Source of the DNA: an uncultured Pelagibacteraceae bacterium
Lineage (GTDB): Bacteria > Pseudomonadota > Alphaproteobacteria > Pelagibacterales > Pelagibacteraceae
NCBI GenBank assembly: GCA_902629955.1
Contig: CACOSS010000007.1
Location: 1 to 39,108 of the forward strand
Reading direction: 5' to 3'
DNA length: 39,108 bases
The notes below the pieces were generated by a model. That model did not search any database. It was not told the DNA's origin and worked only from the letters and a program-made list of their open reading frames with translations. Within the stretch, counting starts at the first letter, position 1; each line of letters opens with the position of its first letter. Positions 8,157 to 15,340 of this stretch are shown one piece after another. The position numbers and the translations under genes were made by a program.

Positions 8157-8551
8157 CCAAAACACTTGGTAAGCCACAAATCATATACTGGATGATCGAA
8201 GGTATTAATTGATGGACTTGAAGAAAACGCCCATCCATTAAAAACAAAAACTTCATCCTTTCCTATATTTTTTAAATCCTTAACTTGTAAATATGCAATT
8301 ATTTCAGGATTATCATCAAATTCAGAATTTTTACACTTTAATGGTTTAATAGATATATTTTTAAAAACTTTTTCTTCTCCAATTTTAATATTAATTTTAT
8401 GATTCTTTGAACTAACCTTATCTAAGACTTTTAATTCTATAAAATTACCCTCATAAATTTTTTCTTCAGATGACAGACTATTACTGAAAACTATCAAAAA
8501 AAAGATTAAAAGTTTAACCTTTCCAGGTAGAATATTTTTTCTTAATTTCAT
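8153..8551 (-). CDS. DUF2155 domain protein, probably exported
   Basis: An alphaproteobacterial protein of unknown function, 132 residues. A hydrophobic segment (about 13-27) ending in SNSLSSEEK looks like a signal peptide. The domain is recognised by LKVLDKVSSKNHKI near its start and by the ending FNGWAFSSSPSINTFDHPVYDLW followed by a Lys-Cys pair; the second family cysteine is in LKCKNS. Two cysteines in an exported protein suggest a disulfide, which is inference. The start overlaps the end of the NDUFA12 gene by 38 bases, so the two are translated from one message in different frames. The family is regularly found next to NDUFA12 and acc genes, but I know of no assigned role. Confidence 0.85.
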   Translation of the reverse strand: MKLRKNILPGKVKLLIFFLIVFSNSLSSEEKIYEGNFIELKVLDKVSSKNHKINIKIGEEKVFKNISIKPLKCKNSEFDDNPEIIAYLQVKDLKNIGKDEVFVFNGWAFSSSPSINTFDHPVYDLWLTKCFG

Positions 8552-8876
8552 CGTTTTTTTTATTAGGATGATAAGACTCTGTTGTGCCAGTTTTATTTGG
8601 AGAATGTGGTTTTTGCCAACTGTATTTTTTCACGTTTTTATTTATTTCCATTTTATTCTTTGTAAAATGTATCCAAGAAAACCATTGATTTGATATTTTT
8701 GATGCGTCAATTTCACCTTTATAAATAATCCATCTTTTTTTTTTCTTTCTATTTTCATAATACTTATTTCCAAATTCGTCTTCACCAACTAATTTACCAT
8801 TAAAAAATGTATAAATTCTTGTACCCAAAGTTTGTTGATTCCACCAAATGAATAATTGTTTAAAAATTGTCAACAT
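8514..8876 (-). CDS. NDUFA12-type NADH:ubiquinone oxidoreductase accessory subunit
   Basis: A homologue of mitochondrial complex I subunit NDUFA12 (B17.2), which in alphaproteobacteria is a supernumerary subunit on the peripheral arm of complex I. The 120-residue protein starts at the ATG at 8876; an in-frame TTG at 8909 is less likely. Diagnostic are WWNQQTLGTRIYTFFNGKLVGEDEFGNKYYE, with the family's T-x-x-T/G-K-x-VG-x-D-x-x-GN-x-YYE pattern, then RWIIYKGEIDASKI and WFSWIHFT. Its presence away from the nuo genes is normal. It overlaps DUF2155 by 38 bases. The spacer to the divergent TSCPD-type gene is 105 bases. Confidence 0.9.
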   Translation of the reverse strand: MLTIFKQLFIWWNQQTLGTRIYTFFNGKLVGEDEFGNKYYENRKKKKRWIIYKGEIDASKISNQWFSWIHFTKNKMEINKNVKKYSWQKPHSPNKTGTTESYHPNKKNDEIKKKYSTWKG

Positions 8877-8910
8877 AAAAAAAATTTTTTTTTCAATTTT
8901 AAATTGCAAA

Positions 8911-8930
8911 AATTTAGATTAGACTAAATT
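8911..8930. repeat. Short inverted repeat in divergent spacer
   Basis: AATTTAG (8911-8917) and CTAAATT (8924-8930) form perfect 7-base arms around six bases, between the divergent NDUFA12 and TSCPD-type genes. It could be an operator, but seven-base arms made mostly of A/T are expected by chance in such DNA. Confidence 0.25.
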
Positions 8931-8981
8931 CATATTTTGTATATATATATTTGTTCAACGACTCAAATATAAATTAAAAAT

Positions 8982-9821
8982 ATGGCAAAATATTTAGTAG
9001 AAACTTATTATAATTGTAGTTTTAAAGTCACCCATTACCTTGATGAGGTAAACGAAAAAGAGCTTACAAATTTGGAAAAAAGAGATGATGGTAAGTTCGA
9101 AATAATTAATGTTAAATTAGATAATAGAAAAACTAAAAGTTTAGAAAAGGGCGGAATTAATAAAGTTCAAAAAGAGACAAAGCAAACTGATTTGACCTCT
9201 GACAAATCAAAAACTGGAAATTTGCCAAAAAATGGTGAAGAAAATTTTGTTAAAAAAATCCATGACAGTATAAATAAGAGATTTGGTATGCCAGATAGAA
9301 GAAAAGGATATATTCAAAAGGCAACTATTGGGGATCATAAGGTTTATCTTCACACTGGAGAATATGAGGACGGTAAGATAGGTGAAATTTTTATTGATAC
9401 AAGTAAAGAAGGTGAACTCGTTAAAGCTTTAATGAATAATTTTGCAATAGCGATATCTTTAGGACTTCAGTATGGCGTGCCTCTTGACGAATTTGTAAGC
9501 GCTTATGTAGATACAAAATTTGAACCATCAGGTAAAGTCTATGGAAATGATAGAATTTTAAGTGCTACATCAATTCTTGACTATATCTTTAGAGAACTTG
9601 CTATATCCTATTTAAATAGAGAAGATTTAGCGCACACACCATCTATTGGGGCAAATTTAGATAAATCCAAAGGTTCAAAATCAGAGGAAACTGAGGATGA
9701 ACATAATCAATTTTTGAAAATTGTAAAAGATATTACTAGCAAAGGATTTGTCAGAAATAATTACCAAAAAAAGCTTGTTGATCTTTCCGACATTAGAATA
9801 AATCTTAAAGGCAAAAAATAA
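8982..9821 (+). CDS. Stand-alone protein related to the C-terminal (TSCPD) domain of B12-dependent ribonucleotide reductase
   Basis: A 279-residue protein whose residues about 99-220 closely resemble the C-terminal accessory region of class II (NrdJ) ribonucleotide reductases. It reads [14 protein letters not shown], then [45 protein letters not shown], a GND motif and [17 protein letters not shown]. The N-terminal ~60 residues ([14 protein letters not shown] onward) form a separate small unit, joined by a charged linker at about 55-95. No catalytic barrel, radical-site cysteines or C-terminal CxxC pair is present, so it cannot be a reductase itself. I infer a nucleotide-binding, regulatory or scaffold role. 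It ends one base before convergent aspS. Homology is clear; function is unknown. Confidence 0.75.
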   Translation: MAKYLVETYYNCSFKVTHYLDEVNEKELTNLEKRDDGKFEIINVKLDNRKTKSLEKGGINKVQKETKQTDLTSDKSKTGNLPKNGEENFVKKIHDSINKRFGMPDRRKGYIQKATIGDHKVYLHTGEYEDGKIGEIFIDTSKEGELVKALMNNFAIAISLGLQYGVPLDEFVSAYVDTKFEPSGKVYGNDRILSATSILDYIFRELAISYLNREDLAHTPSIGANLDKSKGSKSEETEDEHNQFLKIVKDITSKGFVRNNYQKKLVDLSDIRINLKGKK

Positions 9822-9822
9822 A

Positions 9823-11604
9823 CTATTTTTTTTTTATTGTAATACCTAGTTCTTTTAACTGCTTTTCGCTAACATCAGAAGGTGCGTTCATCATTAAATC
9901 TTGAGCATTTTGGTTCATTGGGAATAATGTTACCTCTCTAATATTTTTTTCATTTGCTAATAGCATTATTATTCTATCTAATCCTGGTGCTATTCCTCCG
10001 TGAGGCGGTGCTCCAAAACTTAATGCGTTTATCATACCTTTAAATTTTTCATCAACATCTTTTTTTGTATATCCAGCAATTTCAAAAAGCTTATACATTA
10101 AATAAGGTTTATGGTTTCTTATTGCTCCTGAAGAAAGTTCAATACCATTACATACAATATCATATTGATAGGCTTTAATATTTAATGGATTTTTAAAATC
10201 TATATCTTTTTCTTCTCCCTGTGGCATTGAGAAAGGGTTATGACTAAACTTAATTTTTCCTGTGACTTTATCTGTTTCGTACATTGGATAATCTACAATC
10301 CAGCAAAAAGCAAATGAGTTTTGATCAATTAAATTTAAATCGTTTGCAATTTTGTTTCTCGCAGATGACATAAGTTGCAAGACATTTTCTTTTTTATCAC
10401 AAGAGAAAAATATACTATCCCCTACTTTAGCCCCTGTAATTTTCATTATTTCATTTAATGCTTCTTGTGAGAAGAATTTTCCAACTGGTCCTTTTGCTTC
10501 TAAATTTTTATCTTTTTCAAAAGTAAAATATGCTAGCCCAGATGCTCCTTCAGATTTTGCCCATTTATCTAAATTATCAAAAAAACTCCTTGGTTTATTT
10601 GTCGTATTTTTTGTTACTATTGACCTAACAATACATCCAGTTTTAACTAATTTCTTAAAAATTTCAAATTTAACATCCTCTCTTTCAAATATAGATGTAA
10701 GATCAAATATTTCTAAAGGATTTCTCAAATCTGGTTTATCACTTCCGTATTTAAGCATAGCTTCTTCATAAGGGATTCTCGGAAATTTTGAGTATAAAAA
10801 TTTTTTATTTGAAAACTTTTTAAAAACTTTAATTAAAAGATTTTCAACTACCATGAAAATATCTTCTTGTTCAACAAAAGACATTTCTAAATCAAGTTGA
10901 TAAAATTCACCAGGACTTCTGTCTGCTCTTGCATCTTCGTCTCTAAAACATGGAGCTATTTGAAAATATTTATCAAAACCCGATACCATTATTAATTGTT
11001 TAAATTGTTGTGGTGCTTGTGGTAATGCATAAAACTTTCCTGGATTAAGTCTGCTTGGAACAATAAAATCTCTTGCTCCTTCAGGACTTGATGAAGTTAA
11101 AATTGGTGTTTGAAACTCAATAAATCCATTTTTATTCATCTCATCTCTAATAAATGAAATTACTTTTGATCTTAACAAAATATTAGAATGAATTTTTTTT
11201 CTTCTCAGATCTAAAAATCTAAATTTAAGTCTTATTTCTTCTGAATAATCTTGTTCACTAAATACTGGCAAAGGAAGTTCTTCACATGTACCTAATATTT
11301 CATAGGATTTAATTGCAATTTCAATTTCTCCAGTTTTTAGTTCTTTATTGATTGTCTCTGTAGTTCTTTTATTGACCTTACCATTAATCTTAATGACGCT
11401 TTCAAGCTGAATTTTTTCTAATTCATTGAAAAAAGGTTTATCTTTTTCAATAATACATTGTGTTGTACCAAAGTTATCTCTTAAATCTAAAAAAAGTAAA
11501 TTTCCATGGTCTCTTTTTTTATGTATCCAGCCAGATAAAACTACATTTTCACCATCATTTTTAGCAGATAATTCTGAGCAATTATGAGTTCGGTACTTAT
11601 TCAA
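9823..11604 (-). CDS. aspS: Aspartyl-tRNA synthetase
   Basis: A class IIb synthetase that charges tRNA-Asp, 593 residues, bacterial type with a GAD insertion. An N-terminal OB-fold anticodon domain (about 20-105) contains KKRDHGNLLFLDLRD. Motif 2 is at 220-240 (F-R-D-E-D-A-R-A-D-R, then SPGEFYQLD) and motif 3 at 537-549 (GIAPGLDRIIMLL). The QAPQQFKQLIM segment (196-206) binds aspartate and the tRNA end. His33 in RDHG is the residue reported for non-discriminating AspRS of bacteria that make Asn-tRNA through GatCAB, so this enzyme may also charge tRNA-Asn. That is inference from one position. It lies one base after the hdaA stop. Confidence 0.96.
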   Translation of the reverse strand: MNKYRTHNCSELSAKNDGENVVLSGWIHKKRDHGNLLFLDLRDNFGTTQCIIEKDKPFFNELEKIQLESVIKINGKVNKRTTETINKELKTGEIEIAIKSYEILGTCEELPLPVFSEQDYSEEIRLKFRFLDLRRKKIHSNILLRSKVISFIRDEMNKNGFIEFQTPILTSSSPEGARDFIVPSRLNPGKFYALPQAPQQFKQLIMVSGFDKYFQIAPCFRDEDARADRSPGEFYQLDLEMSFVEQEDIFMVVENLLIKVFKKFSNKKFLYSKFPRIPYEEAMLKYGSDKPDLRNPLEIFDLTSIFEREDVKFEIFKKLVKTGCIVRSIVTKNTTNKPRSFFDNLDKWAKSEGASGLAYFTFEKDKNLEAKGPVGKFFSQEALNEIMKITGAKVGDSIFFSCDKKENVLQLMSSARNKIANDLNLIDQNSFAFCWIVDYPMYETDKVTGKIKFSHNPFSMPQGEEKDIDFKNPLNIKAYQYDIVCNGIELSSGAIRNHKPYLMYKLFEIAGYTKKDVDEKFKGMINALSFGAPPHGGIAPGLDRIIMLLANEKNIREVTLFPMNQNAQDLMMNAPSDVSEKQLKELGITIKKK

Positions 11605-11605
11605 G

Positions 11606-12268
11606 TTATGTTCCTAATGCTTCTTTTATTGTTTTTTGATCAATAGATCTTTTTTTTTTTAAACTAATTTCATCAATCTTATATATAAATTCAAATATTT
11701 TACCATAAGACCTTGTAATTCTTTTTGATGCAAATTCTAACAATTTATCATTAATTTTAATTTGTTTATCAGATAAATATTTTAATATTAATACTTTTAT
11801 TAACTCATCATCAGGTTTTTCAATTTTTGCTTCTAAACAGTTTTTAGCTCTAGATATTAAATCATTTAGTTTAAATTCCATTTTATTAAATGGTATTAAA
11901 GAATTTATTATTAGATATTTTGAGTTTTGATCTACAAAATTTATTAGTGAAAATATTTTACTCTCATCTACTTCTTTTTCAAAATCATCTAGAATGATAT
12001 TTTGATGAAATCTTAAATCTTTTTCATAATTAGTCTGTAATATCTTTGATTTTAAAATAATACCTTTATTTTTTTTTACAAATATTTCTGAGAGATGTGA
12101 TTTACCGCTATATTTTTCTCCGTGAATATTAAGTATATTTTTTTCCCATTTCGGCCAGCTATCTAACAAAGAAAAAGCAAAAAAATTACTTTTAGATACG
12201 TAAAAATCATCACTTTTATAATTTTTGTCGAATTGAAAATTTATTAGTTGTTGTTCCATATCTGACAT
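11606..12268 (-). CDS. hdaA: DnaA-related regulatory ATPase Hda
   Basis: A DnaA domain III-like AAA+ protein that, with the sliding clamp, promotes ATP hydrolysis by DnaA and prevents re-initiation. From the ATG at 12268 it has 220 residues. That start follows the stop of the DUF2066 gene directly; a longer in-frame extension to 12355 would sit inside that gene. An N-terminal QQLINFQF is plausible as a clamp-binding motif (QxL.F type). Walker A is GEKYSGKS (50-57) and Walker B is IILDDFE (91-97). The DNA-binding domain IV of DnaA is absent, as expected for Hda. Placement after DUF2066 and near purM/purN is the usual alphaproteobacterial order. Confidence 0.87.
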   Translation of the reverse strand: MSDMEQQLINFQFDKNYKSDDFYVSKSNFFAFSLLDSWPKWEKNILNIHGEKYSGKSHLSEIFVKKNKGIILKSKILQTNYEKDLRFHQNIILDDFEKEVDESKIFSLINFVDQNSKYLIINSLIPFNKMEFKLNDLISRAKNCLEAKIEKPDDELIKVLILKYLSDKQIKINDKLLEFASKRITRSYGKIFEFIYKIDEISLKKKRSIDQKTIKEALGT

Positions 12269-12269
12269 T

Positions 12270-13346
12270 TTATTTAACTTTCCAAATTTGTTGATTTGTT
12301 TCAATATAAAAATCATTCTTTTTTGCAATAGATAAAAATTGTTTAGGTGATCCATTGAAAATTATTTTATAGTTAACCTTATTATTGTTAAAACTTTTTA
12401 TTAAATATTTTGAAACTAGGTCTGTTGATGATAAAAAATTTTGAAATTCTTGATTTTTTTTATAATTTAGGGAGTTAATAGATAAATTAATTGGAAGTTT
12501 AACTGATCGATTTATTTTATTTATATTTTTCCATTCATCCTCGTAGATAAGTTTAATTTTATTAATTAAATTTTCTAAATTTTTTTGGGATAAGAGTTTT
12601 TTTTCTGAAAATAATCTACTTTTTATTTTGAGTTTATTATCTAGTTTTATTTTTGAGAAAACTTTGTATGAGTCTTTTTCTTTATAAATTAAACAAATTA
12701 TATACTCATTAAAATTATATTTTTTAATAATTTCACTAAAGTCATATTCTTCTAAATTGTTTATGTTATCATTAAGAACTTTTACAAGATCTATATCTTC
12801 CGAAGGTAAGATATAATCTAGTAAATGTTGATTGGGTATATTTGAGTTCCAATCAGAGAAAAATAGATTTTGGTTAAACACGTTTACACTTTCTAATGAA
12901 CTATCTATTAAAATTGGTAATAGGATAATTTTTTTTTTATTGGGAATTGAGGGAAAAATATTTTTTTTTTCAATAAATAGAAATGTATTTTGTTTGTTAA
13001 AGTTTATTTCAAATTTTGCATTATAATTATTATTTATAAACTTCTCATCTTTAACATTAAACGAATCGATAAGATTTTTAATTTCCTCTACTTTATAATT
13101 CGATATTTTATGCATTTGATCACTCGATATTGTCATGCTCGCAAGTTTTCTAAATGCTTTAATAATTGCTTTATCTATTACTACTTTTTTTTTAAAATTT
13201 TTATCGAATGGTTCAGTTACCTCAATATCACTCACTTTAAAATTTGATGATTCTGCTTTAGATATGGTTAAAATTATAAATAGAACTGTGAATAAAAAAA
13301 ATATATAAGATTTTTTCAAACAAAGAAGATTTGTATTTAAAAACAT
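12270..13346 (-). CDS. DUF2066 domain protein, probably exported
   Basis: A protein of unknown function recognised as DUF2066 by its opening (FKVSDIEVTEP, then a repeated-Lys helix and ALRKLASMT-like RKLASMTIS), its length (358 residues) and its place between purM and hdaA. A hydrophobic segment at about 14-31 looks like a signal peptide or anchor. The ATG at 13346 puts nine uncharged residues before the Lys-Lys pair. A TTG at 13319 would give a more typical export signal (start, KKSYIFFLF) and widen the gap to divergent purM from 11 to 38 bases. Sequence conservation is low and Asn/Lys/Ile content is very high. The periplasmic location is inferred. Confidence 0.72.
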   Translation of the reverse strand: MFLNTNLLCLKKSYIFFLFTVLFIILTISKAESSNFKVSDIEVTEPFDKNFKKKVVIDKAIIKAFRKLASMTISSDQMHKISNYKVEEIKNLIDSFNVKDEKFINNNYNAKFEINFNKQNTFLFIEKKNIFPSIPNKKKIILLPILIDSSLESVNVFNQNLFFSDWNSNIPNQHLLDYILPSEDIDLVKVLNDNINNLEEYDFSEIIKKYNFNEYIICLIYKEKDSYKVFSKIKLDNKLKIKSRLFSEKKLLSQKNLENLINKIKLIYEDEWKNINKINRSVKLPINLSINSLNYKKNQEFQNFLSSTDLVSKYLIKSFNNNKVNYKIIFNGSPKQFLSIAKKNDFYIETNQQIWKVK

Positions 13347-13357
13347 AATTTATTCTA

Positions 13358-14377
13358 ATGAAATATAGCAAATTTACATATCAAAAAAGTGGCGTAAATA
13401 TACATGCAGCAGATAAGTTTGTTAATTTTATCTCAAAAAATACTGGAAAAAAAAACCAAAAAAACAAGAACATTGGAGGATTTGGATCTATTTCCGATAT
13501 ACCAAAATACTTTAAAGACCCAAAAATAGTAGCAAGCACAGATGGTGTAGGAACAAAAATAGAGATTGCAAATTTACTCAACAAGTTTGACACAATAGGA
13601 ATCGACTTAGTTGCAATGTGTGTAAATGATTTAATTGTGCAAGGCGCAAAGCCATTAATATTTTTGGATTATATTTCAATTAACAAAATTAATTTAAGGA
13701 AGTTAAAAGATATTCTTAAAGGTATTAATAAAGGATGTAATATTTCTGACTGCTCTTTGGTAGGAGGTGAAACAGCTGAAATGCCTGGAACCTATTCAAA
13801 AAATAAATTTGATATTGCAGGTTTTTCAGTTGGTATTGTTGATAAAAAAAATATTATAAAAAAAAATAAAATAAAAAAAAATGATTTAATTTTAGCTATA
13901 CCATCTAGTGGTGTACATTCTAATGGATATTCCTTAATTAGATATATAATAGAAAAAAAGAAAATAAATTTAAAAAAAAATAAGTTTTTAAGAACAGAAC
14001 TAATTAAACCAACAAAAATATATGTAAAAGAGGTCTTAAAACTTTTAAAACTAAAATTAATTAAATCTTGCGCAAATATTACAGGTGGAGGTCTTCAAGA
14101 TAATTTAAGTAGAGTAATACCAAATGGTCTAACAGCTGAGATAGATTTATCTAAAGTAAAACCAAATAAAATTTTCAAGTGGATTAAAGATAAAAATGTA
14201 AATGATAAAGAGATGTTAAAAACATTTAATTGTGGTGTTGGTTTCTGCTTGATAGCCAAATCAAGTAACTTTGTAAAAATACAAAAATTTTTTAAAAAAC
14301 ATTACAAACCATATGTAATAGGTAAAATTACAGTAGGTAAAAAAAAAGTGAAATTCAATGAAAAGGTTTTCTGGTAA
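13358..14377 (+). CDS. purM: Phosphoribosylformylglycinamidine cyclo-ligase (AIR synthetase)
   Basis: It closes the imidazole ring, making aminoimidazole ribotide from FGAM with ATP, in de novo purine synthesis. It has 339 residues. Family motifs are STDGVGTKIEIA (60-71), the MCVNDLIVQGAKPL segment (87-100), VGGETAEMPGTY and ITGGGLQDNL. Long Lys-rich stretches built on A-runs (around 13850-13880 and 13965-13985) are typical of this genome and raise the chance of sequencing slips, but the frame is intact. It overlaps purN by 20 bases, so translation is probably coupled. Confidence 0.96.
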   Translation: MKYSKFTYQKSGVNIHAADKFVNFISKNTGKKNQKNKNIGGFGSISDIPKYFKDPKIVASTDGVGTKIEIANLLNKFDTIGIDLVAMCVNDLIVQGAKPLIFLDYISINKINLRKLKDILKGINKGCNISDCSLVGGETAEMPGTYSKNKFDIAGFSVGIVDKKNIIKKNKIKKNDLILAIPSSGVHSNGYSLIRYIIEKKKINLKKNKFLRTELIKPTKIYVKEVLKLLKLKLIKSCANITGGGLQDNLSRVIPNGLTAEIDLSKVKPNKIFKWIKDKNVNDKEMLKTFNCGVGFCLIAKSSNFVKIQKFFKKHYKPYVIGKITVGKKKVKFNEKVFW

Positions 14378-14933
14378 AAAAATTAGTACTGCAGTATTTA
14401 TATCGGGAAAAGGATCAAATCTCAAAAATCTTATAAATTTTTCAAAAAAAAAAATTTCTCCCATTAGTATAGATCTTGTTTTTTCAAATAATAAAAATGC
14501 AATTGGGTTAAAGTATGCAAAAAGAGAAAAAATAGATATTCTCTGTTATGAGAATAAAAGATTTTCTACATTAGAAAAGAAACTTTTAAGAATTTTAAGA
14601 GAAAGAAAAATTAAATTTATTTGTTTGGCAGGATTTATGAGAATTCTAACGAATTATTTTATTAAAGAATTTAAGGGAAAAATTATTAATATTCACCCAT
14701 CTCTTTTACCTAAATATAAAGGACTTGATACACACCGAAGAGTGTTAGAAAATAATGAGTTTTATACTGGATGCACTGTTCACTTTGTAAATCACAAATT
14801 AGATTCTGGAAAAATTATTCTACAAAAAAAAATTAAAATAAATAAAAAAGATAATATTAAAAAACTTAATAAAAGGGTTTTATTGGAGGAACATAAAATT
14901 TATCCAAAAGCAATTTTGAAAGTATTTTCCTAA
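14358..14933 (+). CDS. purN: Phosphoribosylglycinamide formyltransferase (folate-dependent)
   Basis: GAR transformylase, which transfers the formyl group of 10-formyltetrahydrofolate to glycinamide ribotide in purine synthesis. It has 191 residues. SGKGSNLKNLI (16-26) binds the substrate phosphate. The catalytic triad is Asn111 and His113 in NIHPSLLPKYKG, plus Asp149 in KLDSGKI, at the spacing known from E. coli (Asn106, His108, Asp144). It starts inside purM (20-base overlap) and its end overlaps the convergent ndk gene by 4 bases. Confidence 0.96.
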   Translation: MKRFSGKKISTAVFISGKGSNLKNLINFSKKKISPISIDLVFSNNKNAIGLKYAKREKIDILCYENKRFSTLEKKLLRILRERKIKFICLAGFMRILTNYFIKEFKGKIINIHPSLLPKYKGLDTHRRVLENNEFYTGCTVHFVNHKLDSGKIILQKKIKINKKDNIKKLNKRVLLEEHKIYPKAILKVFS

Positions 14934-15340
14934 TTATTAAAGAAAAAATCTATTTCTATTTTTGCATTCTCTGGACTATCTGATCCGTGTACCGAGTTTT
15001 TATCTATTGATTTTCCAAACAATTTTCTTATAGTTCCATCATCTGCTTTAGCAGGATCAGTTGCACCCATCAGATCACGGTTTAATTTTATGGCATTTTC
15101 TTTCTCAAGTATCATAACTATTATTGGGCCGGATGATAAATATCCACATAAATCACTATAAAATGGCTTTGTTTCATGCACTTTATAAAATTGTTCAGCA
15201 TCAGTTTTCTCCAATTTAAGCTTCTTTTCTTTTAATATTTTAAAACCATTATTTTTAAATATGGTTTTTATTTCATTTTCTAAATTTCTTTCAACAGCAT
15301 CAGGTTTAATAATTGATAATGTTTGTTCAATGTTACTCAT
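14930..15340 (-). CDS. ndk: Nucleoside diphosphate kinase
   Basis: It equilibrates nucleoside di- and triphosphates through a phosphohistidine intermediate. It has 136 residues. It begins with the family pattern EQTLSIIKPDAVERN. The catalytic His118 lies in VHGSDSPENAKIEI, near the usual position, and the ATP-site segment is MGATDPAKADDGTIR. Its start overlaps the end of pepA by 8 bases, and its 3' end overlaps convergent purN by 4 bases. It probably shares a message with pepA. Confidence 0.97.
   Translation of the reverse strand: MSNIEQTLSIIKPDAVERNLENEIKTIFKNNGFKILKEKKLKLEKTDAEQFYKVHETKPFYSDLCGYLSSGPIIVMILEKENAIKLNRDLMGATDPAKADDGTIRKLFGKSIDKNSVHGSDSPENAKIEIDFFFNN

Noticed and set aside
10352..10771. 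139-codon plus-strand open frame inside aspS
   Set aside because: Shadow of the AspRS coding frame; composition follows the reverse complement of conserved motifs.
12259..12355. Longer Hda protein starting at 12355
   Set aside because: The extra 29 codons lie inside the DUF2066 gene in another frame and do not resemble Hda; the family start fits the ATG at 12268.
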